A stretch of 64,000 bases of DNA from the NCBI GenBank assembly GCA_029582155.1, contig CM055895.1, positions 60,241,078-60,305,077 on the forward strand, given 5' to 3'. Positions 13,301-24,000 of the stretch are shown here, one piece after another (positions within the stretch are counted from its first letter, which is position 1; the number at the start of each line of letters is the position of its first letter). The notes beneath the pieces were generated by a model. The model saw only the letters and a list, made by a program, of their open reading frames with translations, was not told where the DNA came from and ran no database searches. The translations under genes and the position numbers were made by a program. The stretch comes from Panopea generosa (taxonomy: Eukaryota > Mollusca > Bivalvia > Adapedonta > Hiatellidae).

Positions 13301-16300
13301 TATTTTAACTTAATTTTTACATCATAATTTGGACCAGCAACCATGCAAACACAACTCCTCCCACAGTTTGAAGCTGATACAAATGAAACTTGCTGCACTA
13401 AGTAGGTACATATTCTGAACATGAGTCTGTGGTCTTGGCATTCAATTAATGATTTAGACATTTGACCTCTTTTATAAAATTATATTCTTTGAAACTATGC
13501 ATTTCATCTTATAGATTAAGTATTGAGTAACAGCACTTTCTACTTTGAATTTGCTTATGAGAACAGGCTTTCAGGAAGAACTGACCTTTATTTGTAAAGG
13601 GCAACTTAACTCAAAGGTCAAGGTCACTCCAATCATTTTCTTTCCTCCTTTCCAAAACCAGAATTTTTTGTTTACTAAATACTGCAATTGCACCCTTCAA
13701 ACCAAATCTCACTCTCATAGACCATTGGTCCTTCTTTGGCAGATCCAAGAATTCCATACATGTTGAAGGGAGGGAGTATGGGGGTAGGGGGCAATGTTCC
13801 CCATGATCTCCAAAACCCTTGAAGGGCCTCTTCAATGACAATTTAAAAATATCAAAAAATAAAAGGCATACCAATGCTCTAGAAAAATACGAACAAGACA
13901 TTGTACTGACATAATCCTGACCATGAACTTAGCAGAAAAAGAAACTTAATTTAGTTTTTTTTTTTAGTTTTTTTTTGGTTTTTCTGCATCATGTTTACAG
14001 TTTATTTGTCGACAATCACATATCAGTTTATAGACTATTTCTTTTGTGGCAAAACATAATGGGGGTGATACTAAAACTCGGCCATGTTCCAGCTGCAAAG
14101 AAAAGACATATTCCGGCTAAGTTTGACTGGTAAATTTCAATACCTGTATCTTATTTCCCCTACGATATTTTCTTATAAATTATAACATTTAAACATTGTC
14201 AGATTTCACGATTACAAACATCATATATGCCTTTTCATTGCTGCCGGAATATGGCCGAGCTGCCGGGAACCCAGCCGTGTTTAAATATCATGCACAATGA
14301 TAAATTAAGCATCTAAGCGACACTGTCTATTAATTACACAGACTGGATTACCATTATAATCGTTAACAGTTATCATTCAAACAGTTGAATTGAAACAATT
14401 CAGCTATTTTTATTTACGCGGATAAGTCAAGAAATTTGTAAAAGCTCAATTTTCAGAGAATGTAAACTTATTTACGCATATAAAAATGGATTTTAAACTC
14501 ATTGCTTATGTGTAATTGATACGCACGTAAAACAAATTTGATGTGTATCCACCAATTTTTAATGCATCATATACGCAAAAACACATCTTATCTGGGACTC
14601 TGTGATTTGCCCTGGTTTCTTTAAAATACCATGTCATTTTCACACCTAGTGTTTTGTCATTAGCCTGTTTTTATTGTTTATTGGATTATTGACCTGGTTT
14701 ACATGGTATGTTATGGCGCAGTGGTCACTCATTCCGGGCTGTACCTCGAGATTGGAAATAATATCTGGGTTTGTGGTTAAATCAAGTAAATTTTCCTTGT
14801 TGGTTTTTCAGTCACCTGAGTGAGAAAGTAAGCATTCAAAAAGTCCAGCATGGTATCATTCAGCTGCCTAGAATAGTTAGGTTTATCACACACTGAGAGG
14901 TCATCCCACACTATATCCGGTGTGTTAAAATCACCATTGAGAAATACGTTGGGTAATACAGTGTCTTTTGAAGTGAGTTTTGAAACAGATTCATGGAGAA
15001 TGTTAATGACTTTAGGATAATCTTTTGATGGTGTTCTGTAGAATGATCCAATAAATAATGGCTTACTGTTCGCTATTTCGATTCTGATCCAAACTAATTC
15101 TCAGTTTGTGCCCAACTCGCTTGCCGGTGATGCCACAATGGAACAATATAAATTATAATCGAATTTTTTTTAAAAAAACTACACTAATGTCTTATGAAAG
15201 TTAGAACTTAGTTACTTAAAATTTATAGTTTATCGCATACAGTTGTAACATAGATTATAAATTTTGATCACAACCTAGTGTAATACATTTGGCTGTAGTC
15301 TCTATGTACAAAACCATCTTGTGGCGAATGGCTTGTAAATATACAATGATATGATAAGAGAAAAATATGAATATATATATATAAATGGCGTTCTTATTTA
15401 TCCATCTGTTACTAAACACTTGTAAATACTATTTATGTGTGATTTGCACTAAGATTTTCATTAAATCGATTATATTCAATTTAAAGTGATGAAACTCTCA
15501 GATACAGTGTTTTCTCCAGAGCACATTTCTTGCGTTTTTGACGCAATAAATTTTCATCTGACGCAATCAACTTTGTTTAGTGCGTCTACTATGACGCGAC
15601 CTTAAAAATACAGAAATTCAAATTACGCATATTTGTTCCAGTTACCTGGTTTCAAAGTTATTTTTACAATGCTAGCTGATTTGACAGATCACGTGGTCTG
15701 ATCCAGGACAATCCTGGTCACTCAATTCTACCAAGACAAATAAACGCTTTAATTGGTTATGACGTTTATTGATGCAATCGCATTGACGATTATGATCACA
15801 TGTATACATAATTTACCGCGAAGCAATAATGTAGTTTGAAGACAACATCATTCTTTGAAAACAAACATACGCTGCAACAATAGCACTGACTGATATATAC
15901 CCAGTTTTAGGTTTTCCGTATATAAAGATGAAAATTTATGTGGAAAGCGTGACACTTTTCATAAAAGTTGTTTAAAATGTAAGGATGATACTCTATCTGA
16001 AAAACTTTTTATTTTGTTTTTTAGGTATCAAGACGCGCATGCGGGACATTTTAATACCAGTTTAAACATCGGCCGGTCAAAGTTTTAGGGGGTATTCCCG
16101 GCTTTGTTAATGTTTCTTTAACGGACAATTAAAAGGTTTTTGAAAAAAAAAAAAAATTAACTTAAAAAATATTAAATTTCATTTTGAAAAAAGGATAATT
16201 ACTTAATTTCAAAAATTTAATTAATTTTTGCTAAGTTACCATTAAAATGTATTTTATATTATTATTTTAAGACATTTCTCTAAAATGAGTCTAGCTTTGA

Positions 16301-17342
16301 CCCAGAAGAGAAATGCTCTTGGGGGAAAAAGAAAAGAAAAACAAAGTTTTGTTTTCCAAAGAGTATAATGCTAAACATGTTGTAGCTCAGCAAATATAAA
16401 ATATTGAAAGAAATTTAGTATTTTTCATTTAAAATAGTTCAAGGGCCTTTGTGAATGAGCTGTGGCCATGACATTTGAAAAGTTCACAGCCAAAGGGCCA
16501 TAATCATAAAAACAACTACTAAGTTTCAAGCTGTTGTAACTTATTGCCAGAATTGAAACATTCATTTGATGTTAAATACTTTTGAAGTTGTTAACTTAAG
16601 TTGCAGTTTTGATGGAGACATTTGTGTGAAACAGGAAGTAAAACTGTTTTAGTAACATATTTATTCATGCTGATTAAGTTTAAAACTAGTCAATTGATGA
16701 CTACCATATTTTGAAAATGACCCTTAGATTTTTAGTCAGTGGGTCATCAATGACCCCCAAAAAATTGGATCTGGAGAAAACACTGCAGATATGGATGTTT
16801 ATAGCTCCTTTCCATGTAGAAAAGGACCTTTCCGCAGAGCCGTTTTGAGTCATAATTAGTTTTACTGCTATAAAATCTTAAAATACAATAAAATTTACTT
16901 GTAAAAAAGCTCTTTCCGCGGAAAGGGGCCCTTTCCGGTGTTTAGTCATACCCCTCTCTATATATACCTGATTATTTGCCATGCTGATCCATGTTTTCAG
17001 AAGCAGTTCCATTCTTGTCCGATGATTATTCCTTGTTGTCTTGACACTGATGTGAATGTCATTCAATTCTGTTTCTTTCACAAGTTTAGGTTTTAGAAAA
17101 TCTCCAAAATCTCTAACCACTGTGTCAAATGATTTTGCACTTCTCTGGTATCTTAACTTTTGTTCTTTACCATTATCTCTGGCATTTTGTATACTATCAG
17201 CCGATTGTTTACTTTGTCTGCCATGATAAAAAAGATTTCTGTCACTGAAGGATGACAAGTCAATTTCAATCCAAACACAAAATATAAACACAATTGAGAT
17301 AAGCAGTGAAAACTTAGCAGTTCGTTTTATGGAAAACCGCAT
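1099..17342 (-). CDS. fng: Fringe-type beta-1,3-N-acetylglucosaminyltransferase, 5' four exons (partial gene)
   Basis: Fringe enzymes act in the Golgi, adding GlcNAc in beta-1,3 linkage to O-fucose on Notch EGF repeats and so changing ligand choice. Four coding exons join in phase: 17342-16968 (375 nt, phase 0), 11071-11020 (52 nt), 7442-7400 (43 nt) and 1306-1099 (208 nt), giving 226 residues. All junctions are GT..AG. Visible landmarks are a short basic N-terminus (MRFSIKR), a hydrophobic anchor at about residues 11-25 (type II topology), a luminal stem, the family block DIHISVKTT (95-103), TYIFTD (126-131), and the DxD-type metal and UDP-sugar site HVDDD (181-185) followed by NYLNVDQL and YLGKPSL. 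The order and wording match the lunatic/manic/radical fringe family as I know it. Exon 4 ends at a GTAAGC donor, so the exons for the family's FWFATGGAG region must lie left of position 1. The gene is divergent from CAMLG. Orthology to one vertebrate fringe cannot be assigned. No disabling change is seen. Confidence 0.9.
1812..3402 (+). mobile_element. Bivalve-type dispersed element (GGGCCAAGATGGCCC start, GCTCACCTG hairpin end)
   Basis: Starts AAGAGGGCCAAGATGGCCC..CGCTCACCTGAC and ends GCTCACCTGTGAGTCTTCGG plus CTCAGGTGAGCTAA. The last bases form a stem-loop and also pair with the GCTCACCTGA near the start. Inside are about four tandem units of roughly 165 bp (starting near 2698, 2867, 3029 and 3186) beginning CTAACCCCACCCCCTGGC. 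A second copy is at 9099-9650. Non-autonomous; the class is uncertain (TIR element, or Helitron-like from the hairpin followed by CTAA). Confidence 0.65.
3428..4474 (+). mobile_element. TGACCTTGACCT tandem element, copy 1
   Basis: Tandem units of about 165 bp, each with (T)GACCTTGACCTTTGAGGT, GTCATGTTATGTTGATCA, a CATGACAAAGT..AGGCCGGACA block and AAACTCAAA. Ends CTGCGATTACTATATGCCAC, then an A/T/G-rich loop and GGGGGCATTAAAA. Same order as the long copy at 34771-36186. The short open frames over these units are by-products of the repeat. Confidence 0.75.
4476..4692 (+). mobile_element. tRNA-derived SINE family A, full copy
   Basis: tRNA-like head with an A box (TGGTCCAGTGGTAGAAC) and a B box (GGGTTCAATCC), then a body starting GTCCTTGAGCAAGTCACTTT and a tail TTGTAAAAACTTGTTTCACA..AAATAAATAAG. 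Two further copies on the minus strand lie at 7160-7386 and 7684-7829. Confidence 0.78.
4693..6789. other. Fringe intron 3 sequence without clear genes
   Basis: AT-rich intron. Contains poly-C and poly-A runs (about 6163-6173 and 5596-5607) and a stretch at about 5730-5860 that resembles, on the opposite strand, the GCAGGCGATACTTTACAAC start region near 3450. No gene seen. Confidence 0.45.
6790..7158. repeat. 47-bp minisatellite, about 8 units
   Basis: Unit roughly TTCACATTTAACAATTAGTC, then AATTAAGTATTACCTGTTTACCTGTTA. ACATTT(A/G) recurs at 6811, 6858, 6903, 6950, 6997, 7042 and 7089. Variants AACAATTAGTCAATAAG, GACAATTAGTCAATTAAA and GGCAATTATTCAATTAAG alternate in threes, giving a higher-order unit of about 139 bp. 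Confidence 0.85.
7160..7386 (-). mobile_element. SINE family A, minus-strand copy beside Fringe exon 3
   Basis: Reverse complement reads TTGGTCTAGTTGTAGAATAT as A box region and GGGTTGGAACCC as B box, then CTTACTTAATCTG..ACTTAGCAC..CCTAAGTTG-like body and a T-rich tail. Diverged from the copy at 4476. Its head lies about 13 bp beyond the donor of the 43-nt Fringe exon, in the same orientation as the gene. Confidence 0.65.
7400..7442 (-). CDS. fng: Fringe exon 3 (43-nt microexon)
   Basis: On the minus strand TTTTTCAG precedes CCAACCATGTGATAAATACC, read as (A)[13 protein letters not shown](R) with split codons at both ends. It aligns with the family's VVITNCS segment just before the CKMAVE block of exon 4. 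The donor is GTAATT at 7399. The split Arg codon AG|G is completed exactly by the first base of exon 4. A SINE starts only about 13 bp into the following intron. Confidence 0.85.
7684..7829 (-). mobile_element. SINE family A, 5'-truncated minus-strand copy
   Basis: Reverse complement carries GTCCTTGAGCAAGACTC, CATATGCTTAGAACTGGTT, CAGGAAGACTTTGAGCGTGA and TTGTAAAAACTTGTTTCACA, nearly matching 4561-4690, but the tRNA-like head is missing. Confidence 0.75.
7905..9055. repeat. 30-36 bp minisatellite, more than 30 units
   Basis: Unit TGATGTTACCCTGGTGATTC then AGGAAACA(TAATG). Short (about 30 bp) and long (about 36 bp) units mix. The 5' GTTACC and the GGTAAC variant are mutually inverted. In a run of 30-bp units the frame stays open (8769-8978, [10 protein letters not shown] period of ten residues); this follows from the repeat and is not evidence of a gene. 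Confidence 0.9.
9099..9650 (+). mobile_element. Second copy of the GGGCCAAGATGGCCC / GCTCACCTG element
   Basis: Starts AAGAGGGCCAAGATGGCCC, carries the TAGTTAGAATTTTGATCTG and CCAGTTCCAGCACAAAACTA blocks seen at 1920-2230, and ends GCTCACTTGTGAGCCTTTCG with GCTCAGGTGAACTAAA. Lacks the internal tandem units of the 1812 copy. It directly follows a short CTATATGCCACCC..GGGGGCATAAAA fragment (9057-9098) of the TGACCTTGACCT family. Confidence 0.75.
9652..10140. repeat. 177-bp tandem repeat, 2.7 units
   Basis: GCATCTGCAGTA..ATGCAGGGTGT..AGTTGTAACTATGATC recurs near 9657, 9834 and 10012, each followed by GTATGAGTGTCCTAGCAC, GAAAACTTAA(T/C)GTT and TCAGCATCAAACAA. Lies in Fringe intron 2. Confidence 0.85.
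10141..11019. other. Rest of Fringe intron 2
   Basis: Includes TCTCGCTTTCGCTCCTTCGT (10172-10191), a probable dispersed-repeat end, a short duplication of GATGCCATTCC (10641 and 10660), and a stretch at about 10715-10850 (AATGAATCTTAACAAAACTT) that resembles the roughly 315-bp repeat at 33500-34300. No gene seen. Confidence 0.4.
11020..11071 (-). CDS. fng: Fringe exon 2 (52-nt microexon)
   Basis: On the minus strand a TTTTTCAG acceptor precedes ACTTACATTTTTACAG, read as [17 protein letters not shown] plus one base. This is the family's (T)(F/Y)IFTD segment and it joins exon 1 in phase 0. The donor is GTATGA at 11019. It was too short to show up as an open reading frame and was found by looking for the missing Fringe segment. 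Confidence 0.87.
11581..11817. mobile_element. MITE family 1, copy 2
   Basis: 237 bp, start GGCTGTCCTTAAAAAAAATT GTTTGCTGTGCT, end AGCACAGCAAACAAACATTT ATTTTAAGAATGGCC, near-perfect inverted repeats of about 30 bp. Flanked on both sides by TA, as expected for a Tc1/mariner-type target duplication. Body shared with 322-550. Confidence 0.78.
11818..14713. other. Fringe intron 1, AT-rich
   Basis: No gene recognised. One TCAAAGGTCAAGGTCACT motif at about 13613-13630. A GC-richer stretch at about 13740-13840 (GAAGGGAGGGAGTATGGGGG) has no recognised identity. Confidence 0.4.
14714..15112 (-). pseudogene. Non-LTR retrotransposon APE endonuclease fragment
   Basis: Read on the minus strand this gives [28 protein letters not shown], then [13 protein letters not shown] and, after a one-base frame break, [22 protein letters not shown] and SDH are the catalytic motifs of the apurinic-like endonuclease domain of CR1/Jockey-type LINEs. 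The frame break lies near the NLLDL motif (about 14788-14795). No reverse transcriptase is attached. A dead relic in Fringe intron 1. Confidence 0.8.
15505..16785. mobile_element. 1.28-kb non-autonomous DNA transposon with 15-bp TIRs
   Basis: CAGTGTTTTCTCCAG at 15505-15519 and its exact complement CTGGAGAAAACACTG at 16771-16785, flanked on each side by CAGATA (15499-15504 and 16786-16791), a candidate 6-bp target duplication. The CAGTG terminus suggests a hAT- or CACTA-like type, but 6 bp fits neither standard length. No transposase frame inside. Confidence 0.7.
16968..17342 (-). CDS. fng: Fringe exon 1 (start codon, membrane anchor, stem)
   Basis: Codes for 125 residues. The start is the ATG at 17342-17340. 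The open frame reaches upstream to a GTG at 17372, but this is the first ATG and it gives the compact basic-plus-hydrophobic N-terminus expected of a Golgi type II anchor. The exon ends AATAATCAG before GTATATA (donor 16967-16966). Residues 95-125 carry the conserved start of the catalytic domain (VKTT, then an Arg-rich helix and a KTWIS motif). Residues 26-94 are a low-conservation stem. Confidence 0.88.
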
Positions 17343-17907
17343 ATTTACAATGAATATACACAGTGTCCCCACTTTAACGCATTATTCTCAAATGACGGTC
17401 TATGTTTTCATGCAACTTGTTGAACATTTTCCCACGCTGTGTTGAGTTCCTATATTTATAACAAAATGGGTCAGGTCATCTAAGTTCAAAGGTGAAACAA
17501 TGTTTTATGAAGGGGGTGTTCGTACCAAAGTTGATACACAATTACTATTTATGTATAGCCTATCTATTTGCAGATATTGTATTGCAAAACAAGTTATTCC
17601 TAACGTATTTCGCATTTTAAATAAATGCTGAAATCAAAAACAAAATAAAATTAACGGTAAATGACGAAACGAAAAAATGTGCGAATTTTAAAAATAAGGT
17701 AGAGGATAATGGGGCGAAAGATAATATGCTATGAATATTAGTTTCGTATAAATAATGTGTGGGGTATTTTACCAAATAGATTTTTACATTTTATTTTACA
17801 ATATCATTTTTATTTCTCTTCCAAATAGGCTACAAATTATATGAAACAATAACAAAATTTGTTTTATGCGAAAACAAACACAGGGAAGCCATAAAAAAAA
17901 AGAGAAA
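17343..17907. promoter_or_regulatory. Divergent Fringe/CAMLG intergenic region (candidate bidirectional promoter)
   Basis: These 565 bp separate the Fringe ATG (minus strand) from the CAMLG ATG (plus strand). Both 5' UTRs and both core promoters should lie here or nearby if neither gene has an upstream noncoding exon. The sequence is AT-rich with no evident CpG island; no convincing TATA pair or transcription start could be fixed by eye. Confidence 0.55.
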
Positions 17908-18001
17908 ATGTCGGACTTGGAAGCGAAACGGGAAGCTCGACGACAAAGAATTCTCCAGGCTTCTGAAGATCGCATGAATCGTGTGTTGGGCAAAGAATCA
18001 A
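17908..18001 (+). CDS. CAMLG: CAMLG exon 1
   Basis: Encodes MSDLEAKREARRQRILQASE and then DRMNRVLGKES plus one base, before a GTAACT donor at 18002. The basic motif that contacts TRC40 is carried entirely by this exon. The minus-strand open frame over the same bases is a shadow. Confidence 0.83.
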
Positions 18002-21000
18002 GTAACTTTATGTGCTTTTCCATTTTATTATTATGAGATACAACCATATCTTAATGTATTGTATTCTAAAAATGTGTCACTAACATGAAATTATTTTATG
18101 TCATCTATTTTCGCGACTTTAAATACTGAAGAAAATAAAGGACGGGAAACTATTGGTTTTCTCCAGAGTCACCATCACTGAAACATACATTTGATATTTT
18201 CAGGAACCTAACCTGTGAATTTTGTGATTATTTTCTGTGAATTTATGCCTAAAACTGTGAGTTTTTTTAACGTATATTGTAGCGCACGAAATTCAATCAT
18301 TCTTATAAAAATTTACATACCGGTATGTGGATAAATTGATTTAATCATGGGCATCATGATGTTTAAAATAAAGACATTGTATAATTAAGTATCTTACAAC
18401 ATCTAACAGGAAAGAGGTTTCAAAAACAAATATTTTCTTTATTTATATCATACTTTATTTTCATGATTTCTGTCATTTACTTATTTCTACATTGTTTCTA
18501 TTACATTTCAATTCCATTCTTTGAGTTTAATTACACACACCATGGTCCTGTATAGAAGGACTTCTTTTGTGCTGTTTTTGGACCATTCACATCCGAAAAA
18601 AAAGTTTTTTCCACTACTTTATGAAAACAAAACCTCCATCATTCTTTATGTTTTTCTAACAAGATTCAAATTGTGTATATCAGGGTGTGTGTGTGTGTGG
18701 GTGGCAGGTTGGGGGGTGGGGACTATAAATATCTTAAAAAATAAAATAATTAGTAAAATTTTAAGGCAGTTTTCTACAAGAACATCACATTTTTATACAT
18801 TTGATATACATAACACTTAATTTTATTACTTCAGAACTGAAATAAGTAGGCAGTCTCAGTGATTAATTTACAAATTCCAATGTACAAGTCCCAGGACTCC
18901 CTGGACTACAAATCTGTGAGTCCAAAAAATGAAAGTGTGATTCCCATTTTTCGAGACATTTTAACTAAATCATTATAATTTCAGATGATGCAACAATGTG
19001 AAAATGAAGATACTTCACCATTAAACTGTGTGAACCTTTAGCTTTGCACCATTTAAACAACCTCAAATGAGAATTACACAACAGTAAACATTGACTAGAA
19101 CAGCTAAAAACATTAAAAAAAAAACACTTGTGCAGCTTAGTCTGTCAAAAAAACAGTTGTTGTTGTTGTATGGTGTTTAGCGTCGCTTTCAACAATGTTT
19201 CAGTCATATCCCGACGGTGTCTACTTGAGACAGTATTCTAAGCGCTGTCACACTAGAGTATCATGCCGCAGACACATGGTATGATACCCCACCCAGTCAC
19301 ATTATACTGACACCGGGCCGACCAAACCTAGAACTCTCCTCTAAATGCTGAGCGTCAAGCGAGGAAGCTTTTAGTACCATTTTAAAGTCTTTCAAAAAAA
19401 ACAACCAAAAAACAGACAGTGTTGAATTGGTTCAAATAACATTACACACTGTATCTCCTTTATTGACAGTGGCGTAGCTGACCCTAAAATGATGTGCAAG
19501 CCCATAGGGTTCTAGAAGGGTTGGGGGTCCCGGGAGGGGTTTGGGGGAAATGCCCCTCTCCCCATCAAAAAAATTCAGGATGCATTCCTGCATTCTGATG
19601 ACATTTCCAGGAGATATGATGCATTCTCAAAAAAATATGCAAGCCTGGGCGTTGTTGCTTAAAGGCAGCTACGCCGCTGATTAAAATGTTTATCATAATT
19701 ATAACACCGTTTTGATTCAGTGAAACTATAACACAAGAAGTATTCAAGGTCGACAAACATCTTGCATATTTACAACTCGCAACGGTAACAGAGACCGTCT
19801 GATGACACATTAATTATACTACATGCGCGCGCATCATTGTTTAGAAAGCGGTGCAGTAGTAACTAAATACTCTTGAAATTCATTCGATGATGCGCGCACA
19901 CTAGTGTTTCCAAAGCAGTGTGCAAAAAACACAATGCGTCGGGAATTAAATGCTTGTATTTGAGATAATTGGGATGTATTGGCTGCTATTTTTCTGTGTC
20001 CAGCGGATGCACATATTTCAGAATTGTGCGTCTGCTGCAGGATTTGTGCGAATAGAACGCAGTATGCAGGGGTAAATAAAACACTGCAGTCTTGTATACC
20101 TTCTTCGATAGCATTGTGTTAGTGCGATAGACCAAATATGCCTTTAAAAACAATATTAGAATGTCTCCTCAATCACCTCCAAATTATTACTTGGAGGGAA
20201 ACAGATCTTCATCAACTCTGCATACTAGAATCAGAAATAACTGCAGTAATTTGAATAGTGATATGTATTTAATCCATTTAAAAAATAATCCCATCTGTAC
20301 TTGTGGATATTTGACTGAAGATGCTGAACACTACTTTTTTAAATGTGACTTATATATGTAGCTTCAAGAATTGAGTTTTTTGCTCAGTTAGAGCATTCCA
20401 ACCATCCACCCAATAGGTTTAAGGTTAATATTATATGGCAACTCTAATCTTGTATACGATGATAATACTAAAATATTTAAAGCTGTTCAATAGTTTATTA
20501 AATCTTCAAAAAGATTTGAATCCGAGTATTAATTATGAAATCCTGCATAAAAAGCATTGTTATATCCAATAAGGTAAAAAAAAAAAGAAAAGCTTTGTGT
20601 AACTATTGACAAACATTCATAATCAATATTGATATCTAGAATATGTAAACAGTAACTTTAATGACAACAATGCTGATTTTACAGTGTTAACTTTTTTTAT
20701 TGTGTTACAAGTCTGCATAGTGTCTAAATGCATCTATTGCATCCATATTACTTTTCCAGTCTTCTATTTTTTTTGACCTTATAAGAACTAAATTGAATTG
20801 GTATTACTGATTTTTTTGATTTTTCTATTATTTCAATTGTTATTAACTGATTGATAATTGTGTACACCCAGTGGTTAGTCTCTTTTCATATTGTATTTGC
20901 AATTATTTGTAATATTTTAGGGGAAGGGCCGAAACTAATGTTATGAGAACTTGTGGCCCATCCCCATTGCTGCAATTATAAATGCAATAAAATATGATTA

Positions 21001-24000
21001 AACAAAAAACATATTTTTATATTTAAATTACAAATAGGAACCTGTGCTATGTAATTTTCCCAATTTCTTTTAACCCTTTACTCCATAGATACATGTTTTC
21101 ACGCACCAATCACAGAAGGCCTATGAAAACAGTGCAGGAAGAGTTCAGATTGCTCGTGATGAGCAATCTGAACACTTCCTGCACTGTTTTCCACTCTGTC
21201 AGTTAATATAAACATAATTCACCAAATAATTCAAAAGCCTTCTATATTACGTGTCAAAAGGCGTCTATATTAGAGGTGTCAAAAGGCGTCTATATGAAGT
21301 AAAGGGTTAAATTAATGCTAATTTTTCCAAAGTTAGTGACTTCATTCCCGTAAGTGTGAGCAAGAGCCCTGGCATTTCATTATCATTAATAAATAAAATC
21401 TGAATGGTTTTGAATGTCAAATCCACCAAAAATGTGACAAAATCAACATTTGAATTGAAGTGGGAAACTTGAAACAAAGTCTCCATTCTAAAAATAAAGT
21501 AAGGTCTACAGCACTTAAATACTGTTTGACGACATTAAAGGGAATATATCAGGATTTTTAAAAAAATTAAAATAGGTTAAAAAACATTTTTTTCCCTATA
21601 TAATATGCCTATCTATACTCAATGACCCATATTGCCTAAAGGATATCTATTTAAACATGCCCAAACAATATAATGGATTTCCTAACTTGAGCTACATGCC
21701 TAGGTTAGACTGAAAATGTTTACTAGCTTAAAATTGTAACATGTTTTTTTGCCATGTATATTTAATGCCAGGTCACTTGATTTCATTTGGATTTTAATTT
21801 TTTATTTGTCAATGTTTTAGCATATATAACCCAATACTGGCCAATGAGTGACTTTATCTTAGGTTGCATTTTAAAACATGTATTTGGTTAACAAAACTAA
21901 AGAAATTTACACTGCTGAGACAAACTACAATATAGCTATTATGCAGAATAGCTGTAATATATGATGTTTGGTATAAAAATGCAGTTTTACTGTTAAGATT
22001 GTAAAAAATATTGGCAGTATAGGTGAGGCCTCAAACTAAATTTTGAGTTATAAATACAATATTTCCTCAGGGCCTCAGATAACGCGTTTAATAAGAGGGG
22101 AATTTACCCTATAAATGGAAAAGATTGGGTTATTCAACTCCTAGATTTTGTACATTTGTAACCCACTTTATGCCTTTTGTAATTATATCTTTAACTTAAC
22201 CCCCTTATTTTAAAGGTATTGTTATAAAACAAGAGAGAGTAGTCTTTCAAAATATTTTACACCCATCTGCTTTCTCCCTATTCAGCTGTTTAATTCATTT
22301 AATCTGCTAGGAGATATAACAGAATTCCTTATATTAATGCAGTTACTACGCTGCATATGTGTATATATTGATTGACTTTATATACTCGCTGTTCGCAGAA
22401 AAAATAGCAAACATGAATTTGAAAATATCACAAAGCCCTTGCCTAAACGATAATCGTAGGAAATCTGTAATTAGAATTAAATGAAAATGATGTAAGTCAA
22501 ACTGAATGACTATTATGTATCGGCACCATGGTCAATAAAACTTTTGCAATAACTGTTTAGTATGAAAACTTATGCTTTAATGATAAGGCCATTATAAATT
22601 AGATAATAGGGCTGGAGGATTTAACTTTTTTTTTTTAAGTTCTTTTTTTATAGTTGTTTATTTTTTTAAATTTTAGATAAACGGTCCTTAACTTTGTCAT
22701 TCATGGATGGATTTCAAAAACACTTGTCTGTTTGAGATTCCGTGTCCTGGCCTGTAACTTTGTCATGCATATATAGATTTTATAAATATTTGCTACAAAT
22801 GATCAACAAACATGATGACGTGTCGCCTGTAACACCCAGACTCCCACTTCAAGATCACAATTTAACTTTGTTTGACGACATTTTCAATTTGTTCGAGATT
22901 TCGTGTCCCATCTGTATTTTTGTCATATTTGGATAAATTTCAAAAACACTTAGCTCAGTTAATCAACATGACATAAGAAGTGTCGCGTGCAAGACCTAGA
23001 ATCTTTTCTCAAATGTCAAGGTCACACTTTCAATTTGTTTGGTATTTCGTGTCTGGTCTTTAACTTTTGTTTTCAAATTGGCTCAATTGATCTAGATGAC
23101 ATGACGACGTACCACATGTAAGACCCTGCAGACCCGTACTTCAAAGGTCAATGTCACACTTTGAGTTTGTTTGACAACACTTTGAGTCTTGAGATTTCAA
23201 GTTCGGTCTGTTACTTTATCATACATAGATGGATTTTAAAAAACTTGGCTCAATTTCTCAGTTGATAAACATGACATGACGATGTGCTGTGCAAAGACCC
23301 AGACCCTAACCGCAAAGGTCAAGGTCACACTTTCAGTTAAAGTTTGTTTGATATTCCATGTCTGGTCTGTAACTTTGTCTTAAAAAAGCTTCAAACAAGT
23401 GATCAAAATGTCATGTAATATATGTCACCTGCATTTACCTGTAGAAATACTCAGACCTTTACAACAGATGTCAAGGTTACACAAAGGTCAAGATCACACT
23501 TTAATTTAAAAAAGCACACATGAAATTATATGTCTAGTCTGAAACTTCATTTGATTACTTTTGATATTCATGGAAACATTGCTGCCTTTTATAAAATATA
23601 TCATTATTTTCATAGACCATTTGGAGGAATGTGACGCTTACAAGTGACATTTCTTGTTTTTATTTTTTTTTCCAAGATAAAAAAAGGGTTATGGTTGGGA
23701 CTCAATTTTAAGGTCTGTCGAGTAATCCTAAACACATTTTTTTCTGACCTTCTCTGTACTATATAACCTTTATCCTCATATAATTAATTCATATTTAAAT
23801 GAGAGATAATAAGCTTTGCTCCCTCCCTGAATTTTCTTAATCAAAGGGGAAATGCAGGTGTGCCCAAAATGTATACCCAAAAGCGTTGGATCTGGACCTG
23901 AACTTGAATATGTGCATGTTTGTTGAAATAATATCATTTCATAACTTCCTCTTTATTTCAGATGCCCCACTAAATGGGCCTTGTTCTCCCGAAGACAATA

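Noticed and set aside
13611..13901. 96-codon minus-strand frame in Fringe intron 1.
   Set aside because: No domain or splice context; overlaps another open frame on the plus strand in a GC-richer intronic stretch.
17796..18047. 83-codon minus-strand frame across CAMLG exon 1.
   Set aside because: The opposite strand encodes the conserved CAML N-terminus with a proper splice donor; this is its shadow.
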